Assembly: GCF_036250735.1 (NCBI RefSeq)
Contig: NZ_CP109430.1
Coordinates: forward strand, 6,758,001 to 6,822,000
Direction of reading: 5' to 3'
DNA: 64,000 nucleotides
Source: Streptosporangium sp. NBC_01495
GTDB lineage: Bacteria > Actinomycetota > Actinomycetes > Streptosporangiales > Streptosporangiaceae
Shown here: one piece after another, positions 25,434-32,646 of the stretch
How the letters are laid out: every line of letters starts with the position of its first letter
How positions within the stretch are numbered: the first letter of the stretch is position 1
Program-made: the position numbers and the translations under genes
Notes under the pieces: generated by a model
Told to the model about the DNA's origin: nothing
Database searches by the model: none
The model's input: the letters and a program-made list of their open reading frames with translations, nothing else

Positions 25434-25702
25434 GATGTGCGCTCGCCTCCTCCGACGCCGGTCGCCGCCAGCCGCTCGATCACGAGTCTCCTCATCAGGG
25501 ACGGCGTGGCCCGGGCCGTCAGCTGTTCCTCCACGTCCACGCCGAACCGGTCCTGGATGCGGGTGGCGATCTCCACCCGGGCCAGCGAGTCGAGGTCCAG
25601 CTCGTCGAAGCTGAGCTCCAGGACGTCGTCCCCGGCCGCGGGGTCCAGGCCCACGGAGAGCAGCAACTCGCGTGCGTTCTCTTCGGTGAATGGCATCGTC
25701 AT
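25430..25702 (-). CDS. Acyl carrier protein of the type II polyketide synthase
   Basis: 90 residues, a normal ACP. The phosphopantetheine attachment Ser39 lies in ELDLDSLARVE. The growing polyketide is tethered here. AGGAAACG precedes the ATG at 25702; a second ATG two codons in is possible. It is the first gene of the ACP / cyclase-cupin / KS-alpha / KS-beta run, in which every junction overlaps by four bases. Confidence 0.92.
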   Translation of the reverse strand: MTMPFTEENARELLLSVGLDPAAGDDVLELSFDELDLDSLARVEIATRIQDRFGVDVEEQLTARATPSLMRRLVIERLAATGVGGGERTS

Positions 25703-25743
25703 CGTTTCCTGTCGTCGGTCGGTGTCTCGGAAGGCGCGGGTCA

Positions 25744-25917
25744 GGTGTCTCGGCGGAACGGCCCGTGTGTCGTCGGTGTCCCGGGGAGCACGGGCCGGGT
25801 GGTCGAAGGGCAGGCCGGTCTCCCGGAGGAATCGGCCCGCGTCCCGTCGGTGTCTCGGCGGAACCGGCCCGCGTCACGGAAGGCGCGAGTCGGTCTCCCT
25901 GCGGAACGGCCCGTGTC
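25744..25917. repeat. Degenerate ~27-bp repeats between the two polyketide gene blocks
   Basis: Four imperfect copies of a unit reading roughly GGTGTCTCGGCGGAACGGCC plus CGTGTC begin at 25744, 25817, 25849 and 25892, separated by 6-48 bp. They fill the 246-bp gap between the methyltransferase stop and the ACP start. A promoter for the ACP operon should lie here, but I cannot identify one. Confidence 0.6.
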
Positions 25918-25948
25918 CCGGAAGGCCGCGGGCCGGTGGCCCGGGGTG

Positions 25949-26797
25949 TTAGCCGTCGTCCCGCAGGGCGTCGGCCAGCCAGATCCGGGCCGAGCCGACC
26001 GCCCGGAGATCCGCCATCGCGGGGACGGGACGGCCCAGCCTTCGGGCGAGGTCGGCCTGGTGGGTCACCGTGGCATGCCAGCCGTACCCGGCCAGCCAGC
26101 CCACCGGGTCCTCCACGGCCGACCGCCAGGCGGCCCGGGTGGAGGCGAGCCTGCCCATGGCGGGCCGCATCTGCGGCAGCTCGGCGTACGCCTTGTTGAC
26201 GTGTTCGACGGCGAGCCTGCTGCCGGGGGGCGACAGCTCGGAGACGCGGCCGAGGACGCGCCCCGCGTCGTCCGGCGTGAGATACATCAGCACGCCCTCG
26301 ATCAGCCAGGCGGTCGGCGCGTCCGGGTCGAGGCCCGCGGACAGCAGCGCCGACGGCCAGTCCTCGCGCAGGTCGGCGGGGACGACCGCGCGATCGCAGG
26401 CGGGCCGGGCGCCCTGACCGGCCAGCGCCTTCTCCTTGAAGGAGATCAGGTCCGGCAGGTCGACCTCGAACAGGCGGGTGCCCTCGGGCCAGCGCAGCCG
26501 GAAGGCGCGGGTGTCCAGGCCGGCGGCGAGCAGGACCACCTGCCGCAGGCCCGCCCCCGCGGCCTCGCGCAGCCGGTCGTCGAAGAAGCGGGTACGCAGG
26601 ACGAAGTGCTCGGCGGCCTGGCGGCCCGCCTCGCTGATCCCGGTGATCCGCCCGGCGGCGTCGGCGAGCGGGCCCGCGAGCGGGTCGTCGAAGAGCCGGT
26701 CGGGCCGCGCGCTCTCCGCCTCCCTGGCCTGGGTGATCACCACCGCGGTACGGCTCACGCCCGTGGGCGGGCCGGGCTCCCCCGTTGGTCTGGTCAC
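25949..26797 (-). CDS. Class I SAM-dependent methyltransferase, leucine carboxyl methyltransferase-like family
   Basis: 282 residues. The N-terminal SRTAVVITQAREAES and the glycine motif VVLLAAGLDTRAFRL are characteristic of the LCM-like/TIGR00027 methyltransferase family that is common in actinomycete metabolite clusters. FEVDLP and the later WLIEGVLMYL are further matches. It would methylate an OH or COOH group of the polyketide or a precursor. The GTG overlaps the stop region of the monooxygenase gene upstream. It is the last gene of the block running from 29502. Confidence 0.85.
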   Translation of the reverse strand: MTRPTGEPGPPTGVSRTAVVITQAREAESARPDRLFDDPLAGPLADAAGRITGISEAGRQAAEHFVLRTRFFDDRLREAAGAGLRQVVLLAAGLDTRAFRLRWPEGTRLFEVDLPDLISFKEKALAGQGARPACDRAVVPADLREDWPSALLSAGLDPDAPTAWLIEGVLMYLTPDDAGRVLGRVSELSPPGSRLAVEHVNKAYAELPQMRPAMGRLASTRAAWRSAVEDPVGWLAGYGWHATVTHQADLARRLGRPVPAMADLRAVGSARIWLADALRDDG

Positions 26798-28014
26798 GCC
26801 TCGCTCCTGTCTTCCGTGAGGTCTCCGTCGCCGACGGAACCCCTGTCTCCGGTGAAACCCCTGTCGCCGGTGAAGTCGACGGCCATGGTGAGCCGGTACG
26901 TCTCGCGGTACACCAGCCGGTCGAACGTCAGGCGCATGAACGCGTCACGCGCCGCGCAGGCGACCGGGTGCCGCCAGCGGGTGAGCTCGCCGTTGGCCCG
27001 CGACCGCCGGACCATCCGGGCGGTGCGCTCCACCCTCCGGGCCTCGTAGGCGGCCAGTGCCGCCGGGACGTCACCGCCGGCGAGCTCCTCGCCCAGCACG
27101 AGGGCGTCCTCGATCGCCTGCCCGGCCCCCTGGCCGAGGTTGAACGTCATCGGATGGGCCGCGTCCCCCAGCAGCGTCACCGGGCCGTGGCTCCAGCGCC
27201 GCAGCGGCGGACGGTCGAAGATGTGCACCGGGGTGACGTCGTCCGCCCCGGTGGCCGCGATCAGGCCGGGAATCGGGTCGGGCCAGCCGGCGAACTCCGC
27301 GGCCAGCAGGTCGAGGGCGCTCTCGCCGAGCCGCGGGGCGACCCGGTCACCGAGCACCCCGTCCCAGTAGACGTGGTCGTCGGCGAGCCGGTAGCAGACG
27401 AACCACCGGCCTCGGCCCCACGTGCTGAGGAAGGTGTGCTCGGGCACCCCGGAGCCCGGCAGCCGGATGACCCCCTGGAAGGCGGTGAACCCGGCGTAGC
27501 GGGGCGGCGGTTCGCCGGGGAGCAGCGCGGCACGTACGGCCGAGCGCAGCCCGTCCGCGCCGACGAGCAGGTCCGCCCGTTCCTCGCGGCCCCCGTGGAA
27601 CCGGGCGACGACGCCGTCCCCGGTCGCGGTGAGGCCGGTGAACCGGGAGCCGGTCACGAGGTCGTCCCCGACCTGATCGGCGAGGAGGGCGTGCAGCCCG
27701 GGGCGGCCGACGGCGTGGACGGGGGCGTCGTAGTGCCCCGCCATGCGCGCCATCGACCACTCCGCGATCCTCCGGCCGCGCGCGTCCTGGAACAGGTGCC
27801 GGTGGAGCTCGTGCCCGATCTTCCCGACCCCGGGCTCCAGGCCGAGCGCGCGCAGCGCCAGCACGGCGTTGTGCCAGAGCACCAGGCCGTGTCCCGCCCG
27901 CGCGGCACGCGGTTCGGGGGCGCGCTCGTACACGGTGACCTCGGCTCCCGCGGCCCGCAGCGCGAGCGCCGCGGTCAGCCCGCCGATGCCGCCCCCGACG
28001 ACGACCACCCTCAC
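26794..28014 (-). CDS. FAD-dependent aromatic monooxygenase
   Basis: 406 residues of the p-hydroxybenzoate hydroxylase class. The N-terminal dinucleotide site is VVGGGIGGLTAALAL and the second FAD motif is LLGDAAHPM followed by GQGAGQAIEDA. Such enzymes hydroxylate aromatic polyketides; whiE-type clusters carry one. The GTG at 28014 overlaps the stop of the ABM-domain gene (GTGA) and sits immediately before the Rossmann strand, so a longer open frame upstream is not used. Confidence 0.92.
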   Translation of the reverse strand: MRVVVVGGGIGGLTAALALRAAGAEVTVYERAPEPRAARAGHGLVLWHNAVLALRALGLEPGVGKIGHELHRHLFQDARGRRIAEWSMARMAGHYDAPVHAVGRPGLHALLADQVGDDLVTGSRFTGLTATGDGVVARFHGGREERADLLVGADGLRSAVRAALLPGEPPPRYAGFTAFQGVIRLPGSGVPEHTFLSTWGRGRWFVCYRLADDHVYWDGVLGDRVAPRLGESALDLLAAEFAGWPDPIPGLIAATGADDVTPVHIFDRPPLRRWSHGPVTLLGDAAHPMTFNLGQGAGQAIEDALVLGEELAGGDVPAALAAYEARRVERTARMVRRSRANGELTRWRHPVACAARDAFMRLTFDRLVYRETYRLTMAVDFTGDRGFTGDRGSVGDGDLTEDRSEA

Positions 28015-28394
28015 GAGGGCCCCCGCGCGACGGCGGCGGCCACCGCGCCTCCCCTGCCCCCCACCGCCCCCGTCCCCTCCGGGGGCGGTACGGCCGTCTC
28101 CGTCTCCTCCCGGACCAGGAAGCGCAGGGAGCGGGCCTCGGTCACGCACTCGCGCATGGGCCCGACGAGCGCGCGGTGCTCCTCGGCCGCCTCCCAGGTG
28201 AGGAAGTCGGCCAGCTCGCGCCACTCGCTGGTGATCAGCCACTGCTCGTGGTCGGTCGCCGACTGGCATACCTGGTCCCTCAGGTGCCCGGGGACACCTC
28301 CGGACACCTGGTGGCGGATCTTCTCGTAGGCCGCCAGGAAGTCCTCCCACCGCTCGGCGGGCACCCTGATCAGGAAGACGATCCTGGCCCTCAT
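28011..28394 (-). CDS. Antibiotic biosynthesis monooxygenase (ABM) domain protein
   Basis: 127 residues. The first ~95 form a ferredoxin-like ABM domain (RIVFLIRVPAERWEDFLAAYEKI, later QWLITSEWRELADFLTWEAAEEHRAL). The remaining ~30 residues are Gly/Ala/Pro-rich and probably disordered. ABM proteins in polyketide clusters act as cofactor-free oxygenases or cyclases on anthrone-like intermediates. Four-base overlaps with both neighbours place it in the operon. Confidence 0.82.
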   Translation of the reverse strand: MRARIVFLIRVPAERWEDFLAAYEKIRHQVSGGVPGHLRDQVCQSATDHEQWLITSEWRELADFLTWEAAEEHRALVGPMRECVTEARSLRFLVREETETAVPPPEGTGAVGGRGGAVAAAVARGPS

Positions 28395-29137
28395 CGGGGA
28401 CCCCCCACACCGGGCGGGGGGCCGCCGAGCTCGGAGGTGAACTCGAACCGGCCCAGTACCGGGACGCAGCTGCCGTACAGGCCGTCCGAGGCCTCACCGG
28501 TGAGGAACCCCACGACCCTGGCGACCAGCTCGGGGGTGACGGTGTGGTCGAAGTTCATCCCGGGACGTTCCCTGCGCTTGTCCGGCGTGTCGGCCATGGT
28601 CATGACGATCGTGTTGGCGTGGATGCCGCTCCGCTTCACCTCGTGCGCGATGGAGCGGACCCAGGCGACCAGGGCCGCCTTCGCGGCGGTGTAGGCCGAC
28701 AGCGCGGGCAGCGGCTCGCCGGCGAGCGGGGTGCTGAAGTAGACCAGCCGCGCCCCCTCGGCCAGGTGCGGCAGGACCGCCTGGGTGGCGGTCACCGCCG
28801 ACAGGAAGTTGTCGCGCAGCATCCGCTCGTAGGTCCCGGTGTCCATCAGGAACAGCGGTCCCGCCCGGAAGCCGCCGACCAGGTGGACCAGCCCGTCGAG
28901 ACGGCCGAAGCGCCTGATCGCCTCCTCGGCGGCGAGGCGGGCGCCTTCGGGATCGGAGACGTCCGTGGCCAGCGTCTCGATCCGCCCGGCGACCCCGTGC
29001 CGCCGCCGCAGCCCGTCGAGCCGGTCCTTGTCCCGGCCGGTGAGCAGCAGCCGGTCGCCCCGGCCGCCGAGCAGCTCGATCACGGGCCCGGCGAGCTGCC
29101 CGGTGGCTCCGGTGATCAGGAAGACGGGGGCGCTCAT
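28391..29137 (-). CDS. Short-chain dehydrogenase/reductase
   Basis: 248 residues of classical SDR fold. The cofactor loop is TGATGQLAG at 10-18. The catalytic set is Ser135, Tyr149 and Lys153 (YTAAK). VHLVGGF stands in place of the usual NNAG. It would reduce a carbonyl of the polyketide or a tailoring intermediate; such a gene is not part of the basic spore pigment set. The ATG at 29137 overlaps the stop of the upstream SchA/CurD gene. Confidence 0.88.
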   Translation of the reverse strand: MSAPVFLITGATGQLAGPVIELLGGRGDRLLLTGRDKDRLDGLRRRHGVAGRIETLATDVSDPEGARLAAEEAIRRFGRLDGLVHLVGGFRAGPLFLMDTGTYERMLRDNFLSAVTATQAVLPHLAEGARLVYFSTPLAGEPLPALSAYTAAKAALVAWVRSIAHEVKRSGIHANTIVMTMADTPDKRRERPGMNFDHTVTPELVARVVGFLTGEASDGLYGSCVPVLGRFEFTSELGGPPPGVGGPR

Positions 29138-29502
29138 CGGACCGGCTCCGTTCGGACCGGTTCCGCGACGCGGGTGGTCACGTGGTCCATCAGCGCCGAC
29201 GCGAAGAAGGCCCGCACCCCTGCGGGGTCGCTCATGTCGCGCGGGACCACGAGGTGGGCGTCCAGCTCGCGTTCCAGTTTCTGGATGCCGGGCTGCCTGG
29301 ACAGGTGTGCCATCACGCTCGGCAGGTTGCCGTCGATCTCGATGACACGGACGACCGTGGTGCCGTGCATGAAGATCGACGTACTGAGCAGGCGTGTCCC
29401 GTCGGGGGTCTCCCCCTCGGGGGGCGCGTAGCCCGACAGCAGTTCCCGCACCGCCGCCTCCGTGCCGGGCCTGATCTGGAAAGTGATCGCGTAGCGCCGC
29501 AT
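29134..29502 (-). CDS. SchA/CurD-like protein (spore pigment cluster)
   Basis: 122 residues. It matches the SchA/CurD domain found almost only in whiE-type clusters: RRYAITFQIRPGTE, STSIFMHGTTVVRVIEIDG and LSRQPGIQKLERELD are the recognisable parts. Its biochemical role is not established; ABM/TcmI-like folding suggests action in cyclisation or oxidation. AAGGGAG lies 5-11 bases before the ATG at 29502. It is the first gene of the block that runs to the methyltransferase, so the operon promoter should lie in the AT-rich region upstream. Confidence 0.85.
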   Translation of the reverse strand: MRRYAITFQIRPGTEAAVRELLSGYAPPEGETPDGTRLLSTSIFMHGTTVVRVIEIDGNLPSVMAHLSRQPGIQKLERELDAHLVVPRDMSDPAGVRAFFASALMDHVTTRVAEPVRTEPVR

Positions 29503-30005
29503 CGGTCTCCCTTGGCCGGGGGCGGCCCTCCGCCGCCTTCGGGAACCAGCCTGTTCGCGGCGGGTCCGGCTGTCTTCCACCACGTGACCGAACCCGGTGG
29601 TCCCCCGGCGGTGGGGTCGTCTCCGCCGCGGGTGGGAGCCCGCGTCCCCTCACCGTGGAGTCTCCCGGGGGCGGGGGTGCCATTGCACCGGGGCCCGACC
29701 CGACCCGCTTTTAATTTAAAACGCTATTAAAACAATGCCACACATGATGATTCGTACCGTTTTACCCACATATTCAGCCATCGCATATATTGCGATTCGG
29801 CCAACACGTCTTAAGAATCCCCAAGGCTTCTCTGTGAGAACTCATAGATCACTTGAATGACACGCGTGCCGATGGTATCCGCCGGAAGGAGGCCCTCGAG
29901 TTATCCGGGCCGCCGTCCGGAGAACATTTCCCGGTGGACGATCGACACCTCGCATACCTGAAGAATAGAATCTTAATGAATTCTGTGACGCCCCATATGA
30001 TTTGC
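29503..30005. promoter_or_regulatory. AT-rich divergent regulatory region
   Basis: Between the SchA/CurD operon and the NarL-type kinase, the bases from about 29705 to 30060 are visibly AT-rich compared with everything around. Two dyads stand out: TTTTAA-T-TTAAAA at 29709-29721 and ATCGCA-TATAT-TGCGAT at 29780-29796. They are candidate operators for the adjacent NarL-type regulator. A 62-codon minus-strand frame at 29849-30037 has no coding character. Confidence 0.45.
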
Positions 30006-30034
30006 TTGATATAGCCACTTTTTCTGACTACGCT
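30006..30034 (+). promoter_or_regulatory. Promoter of the NarL-type two-component operon
   Basis: TTGATA at 30006-30011 and TACGCT at 30029-30034 are separated by 17 bases, a good match to the housekeeping promoter pattern. The ATG of a short frame begins eight bases after the -10 box, as in leaderless actinobacterial mRNAs. Confidence 0.55.
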
Positions 30035-30042
30035 CACCTTTC

Positions 30043-30141
30043 ATGGGGGAACGACGGGGCAAAACAACCCAGAAATGCAAGCACCTCTCATGTTCACCGA
30101 TTAGCCGATCTCAACGGAACCCAACGGGGTGGGTCCGGTGA
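30043..30141 (+). CDS. Putative leaderless 32-residue upstream ORF coupled to the sensor kinase
   Basis: An ATG at 30043, right where transcription from the promoter at 30006-30034 should begin, opens 32 codons rich in Arg, Lys and Ser, with two Cys. Its TGA overlaps the kinase GTG at 30138 as GTGA. This looks like translational coupling from a leaderless short frame. It may only deliver ribosomes to the kinase start. No family is recognised. Confidence 0.4.
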   Translation: MGERRGKTTQKCKHLSCSPISRSQRNPTGWVR

Positions 30142-31085
30142 GCGCCTTCTTCGGCTATCTCGTCTCCGAGCTGAGCTGGACCGATCTGTTGTGCTCCACG
30201 GTGGCCGTGATCCTGGCCGTCGTGTCGTCCACGATCGACGCCCGCCACGCCCGGACCACACCGGCCGGGAGCGAGACCGGCGCGATGCTCCGTGAGCGAC
30301 GCTGGATCGCCCGCGACCTGCACGACGGCGTGGGCCACGGCCTGACCGTCATCGCGCTCCAGGCCAGACGACTGTCCGGCTCATCGGCGACGGGGCACCA
30401 CGTGGCCCAGATCATCGAGGAGACGGCCCAGGCGACCCTGGAGGACCTGCGGAAAACCCTGGCCGCCCTGCGGCACGAGCCGTCCCTCCCACGGGGGCGG
30501 CGCGACCTTCCTGAGTGGAAGGACCCGCTACGCGGCCCCGCGTGGGAGGAACCTCCGCGCGGTCCGTCACGAAAGGAGCCGCCACACCGCCTCTCCTGGG
30601 AAGAACCTCCGCGCGGCGACGACGGGGTGCCGCTGTCGACCAGGCTGACCGAGCTCGCCGGGCGCTTTCCCTTTCCCGACCTGGCCGTACGGCTGCGCAA
30701 CATCGCCGACGAGCGCCACGTGCCACCCGAGGTCGCCAAGACCGCGTTCCGCGTCGCACAGGAGGCCCTGACGAACGCGCTCAAGCACAACACCGGCCCG
30801 GTCCGGCTGGACGTCTGCTTCGGTGACGAGCTGAGCGTCTCGGTGGTCAACGAGACGCGCCCCGGTGTGATGGCCGTGGCCGTTCCGGTGCCCTTTCCCG
30901 GCAGGCGGGTTCCCGGCGGGCAGGGCGGCGCGGGGCTGCCCGGCCTGTCGGAGCGGGTCGCGGAGCAGGGGGGTCACCTGGAGTCGGGGCCACTGGCCGG
31001 GGGCGGGTTCGCCACCCGGGCCGTCATTCCCGTGACTTCTGCCATCTTCAGAGAGGACGAGCCATGCGGAAGATCCGTGTCCTGA
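30138..31085 (+). CDS. NarL-type sensor histidine kinase (HisKA_3)
   Basis: About 315 residues. One N-terminal membrane helix (about 15-35) is followed directly by the dimerisation domain with His62 in RWIARDLHDGVGHGLT. A linker at residues 127-162 consists of four nine-residue repeats (WEEPPRGPS type). The C-terminal ATPase domain has AFRVAQEALTNALKH and GGAGLPGLSERV. The GTG at 30138 is chosen because the upstream short frame ends there; a GTG at 30129 is an alternative. No separate sensor domain exists, so the stimulus is probably sensed at the membrane or via a partner. It overlaps the regulator gene by 22 bp. Confidence 0.9.
   Translation: MSAFFGYLVSELSWTDLLCSTVAVILAVVSSTIDARHARTTPAGSETGAMLRERRWIARDLHDGVGHGLTVIALQARRLSGSSATGHHVAQIIEETAQATLEDLRKTLAALRHEPSLPRGRRDLPEWKDPLRGPAWEEPPRGPSRKEPPHRLSWEEPPRGDDGVPLSTRLTELAGRFPFPDLAVRLRNIADERHVPPEVAKTAFRVAQEALTNALKHNTGPVRLDVCFGDELSVSVVNETRPGVMAVAVPVPFPGRRVPGGQGGAGLPGLSERVAEQGGHLESGPLAGGGFATRAVIPVTSAIFREDEPCGRSVS
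30516..30623 (+). repeat. Four nine-codon repeats in the kinase linker
   Basis: The encoded units read WKDPLRGPA, WEEPPRGPS, RKEPPHRLS and WEEPPRGDD. They sit between the phospho-acceptor domain and the ATPase domain of the NarL-type kinase, a place where most relatives have a short linker. Confidence 0.7.
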
Positions 31086-31738
31086 TCGCCGACGACCAGC
31101 CGCTGATCCGCAGTGGCCTGCACGCCATCTTCGACGGGGTGCCCGACATCGTGGTGGTCGGGGAGGCACGACACGGGATACAGGCGGTGCAGTCGGTCAA
31201 GTCGCTCCGCCCGGACGTCGTGCTGATGGACATCAACATGCCGCGTATGGACGGCATCACCGCCACCAGGGAGATCTGCAAGCTGGGTCCCGCCTATCCC
31301 GCGAAGGTCGTCATCCTGACCATCTACGACCAGGACGAGCACGTCTTCGAGGCGCTGCGCAGCGGGGCCAGCGGCTTCATCCTCAAGCACACGCCCACCG
31401 ACCGGCTGGTGGACGCCGTGCGCGAGGCCGCCGAGGGCGACGCCCTGCTGTCGCCCTCGGTGACGCGAAAGCTCATCGACGAGTTCGCCAGGCGCCCGGT
31501 GCTCTCGGCCGCGCCGACCGCCGTGCTCGACCAGCTCACCGAGCGGGAGCGGGAGGTGTTCCGCCTGCTCGTGCGGGGCTACGGCAACGACGAGATCGCC
31601 CGCACGCTCGTGCTCGGCGACAGCACGATCAAGTCACACGTCCAGCATCTCTACCAGAAGCTCGGGGTCCGCGACCGGGTCCAGATAGTGATCTTCGCGT
31701 ACGAGAACGGCCTGGTGGCGGCCACCCCCCGGGGCTGA
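31064..31738 (+). CDS. NarL/FixJ-type response regulator
   Basis: 224 residues. The receiver domain has acidic DD at 10-11, phospho-acceptor Asp56 in VVLMDINMP and the conserved Lys in FILKHTP. The C-terminal LuxR-type helix-turn-helix is LTEREREVFRLLVRGYGNDEIA followed by STIKSHVQHLYQKLGVRDR. The ATG lies inside the end of the kinase gene with AGAGGACGAG just upstream. Its position within the polyketide locus, beside an AT-rich region with dyads, suggests it controls the pigment genes (inference). Confidence 0.93.
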   Translation: MRKIRVLIADDQPLIRSGLHAIFDGVPDIVVVGEARHGIQAVQSVKSLRPDVVLMDINMPRMDGITATREICKLGPAYPAKVVILTIYDQDEHVFEALRSGASGFILKHTPTDRLVDAVREAAEGDALLSPSVTRKLIDEFARRPVLSAAPTAVLDQLTEREREVFRLLVRGYGNDEIARTLVLGDSTIKSHVQHLYQKLGVRDRVQIVIFAYENGLVAATPRG

Positions 31739-31761
31739 CACGGCTCCGGCGCGCGAAGGCG

Positions 31762-31788
31762 GCCGTCTCCCTCTCGTCGGGAGGCGGC
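31762..31788 (+). terminator. Hairpin after the response regulator
   Basis: GCCGTCTCCC at 31762-31771 pairs with GGGAGGCGGC at 31779-31788 (one G-U pair) across a seven-base loop, 23 bp past the regulator stop. No T-run follows, as is common in high-GC actinomycetes. Confidence 0.5.
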
Positions 31789-32015
31789 CGTCTCGCGTCC
31801 GGCCGTCCCGCAGAGCCACCTCCCGTCCGGTCCCCGGAAAAGCGCCCGGAAAAGCGCCCGAAGAAGTGCCGGGAGAAGAGGCACGGCTCCCCCCGGGGAA
31901 GGAGACGGTCCCCTCCCCGGAGGAGCCCCCGGTTCACGCCGGCGGCGGGCGACAGCGGCCGGGGCCGGTTCCTACGGTGGGACGGACCCGATCGACCGGC
32001 CACCGAGGAGTGCCC

Positions 32016-32354
32016 GTGCCCGACCAGATCCTGATCGTCGCCCGCCTCACCCCCGGCGGTTCCGGCGAGGTCTCCCGCCTCTTCGGCGAGTCCGACGCCG
32101 GCGAGCTGCCCCGCGCGCTCGGGGTGACGCGCCGCGACCTGTTCCTCTACCGGGACCTCTACCTCCACCGCGTCGAGTTCGAGGGCTCCGCCGCCGAGGC
32201 GATGGCCGCGGCCCGCGGACGCGAGGACTTCCTGCGGCTGAGCCGGGAGCTCGAACCACACGTCAGGCCGTACGACCCGGACACCTGGCGCGGCCCCGCC
32301 GACGCGATGGCACGGCGGTTCTACCACTGGACCCCCGAGGAGCGTGCCCTGTGA
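32016..32354 (+). CDS. TcmI-family type II polyketide cyclase
   Basis: 112 residues, a small ferredoxin-like cyclase (ILIVARLTPGGSGEVSRLFGES, LGVTRRDLFLYRDLYLHRVEF, YDPDTWRGPADAMARRFYHW). Homologues in tetracenomycin and whiE-type clusters catalyse late ring closures. GAGGAG precedes the GTG at 32016 by five bases; a GTG two codons earlier overlaps that site. It belongs functionally with the minus-strand polyketide genes but is separated from them by the two-component system. A hairpin and a tandem GGAAAAGCGCCC repeat (near 31835-31862) lie in the 277 bp upstream. Confidence 0.86.
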   Translation: MPDQILIVARLTPGGSGEVSRLFGESDAGELPRALGVTRRDLFLYRDLYLHRVEFEGSAAEAMAAARGREDFLRLSRELEPHVRPYDPDTWRGPADAMARRFYHWTPEERAL

Positions 32355-32603
32355 CGACCTCCACCGCCGGACCACGACTCGGTGATCGCGAAACCGGTCG
32401 TCTGGGCGCCCACCCGGGAGGAGGCCGTCGCCAGGGCCGACCGCGCGCCCGCCGAGTTCGCCGTGGAGGGGCCGGGGGCGGTCACCTCCATCCCGCTGCT
32501 GCGCGCCCTGCTCGCACAACCTCGGTTCGCGGCCGGTGAGCACGGCACCGGATTCGTGGACTCGCTCATGAGCGAGCAGGAACATATACCCTGGTCTGCG
32601 TAA
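32352..32603 (+). pseudogene. Biotin carboxylase C-terminal remnant
   Basis: From the TcmI stop codon onward one frame reads HDSVIAKPVVWAPTREEAVARA, then EFAVEGPG..TSIPLLRALL and GEHGTGFVD. This is the C-terminal part of an acetyl-/propionyl-CoA carboxylase biotin carboxylase (normally YYDSLIAK, EF.IEG..TTIP, GTFVE). The remaining ~370 N-terminal residues are absent. The GTG that overlaps the TcmI stop (32351) opens a different frame, so the remnant is not properly started. Type II polyketide clusters often carry such a gene for malonyl-CoA supply; this one has been deleted down to its tail. Confidence 0.7.
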
Positions 32604-32646
32604 ACTTTTCTGAATGCCAGCGTAAATCCGGGGTACTCGCCACCAC

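Noticed and set aside
29849..30037. 62-codon minus-strand gene in the AT-rich gap
   Set aside because: No ribosome-binding site, no recognisable motif, and it overlaps a good plus-strand promoter.
29690..30060. tRNA or attachment site in the AT-rich region suggesting a mobile element
   Set aside because: No cloverleaf, no integrase and no flanking direct repeats could be found.
31834..31872. Insertion sequence terminal repeats from the CGGAAAAGCGCCC direct repeat
   Set aside because: Only a 13-bp tandem repeat in a non-coding gap; no transposase and no inverted partner.
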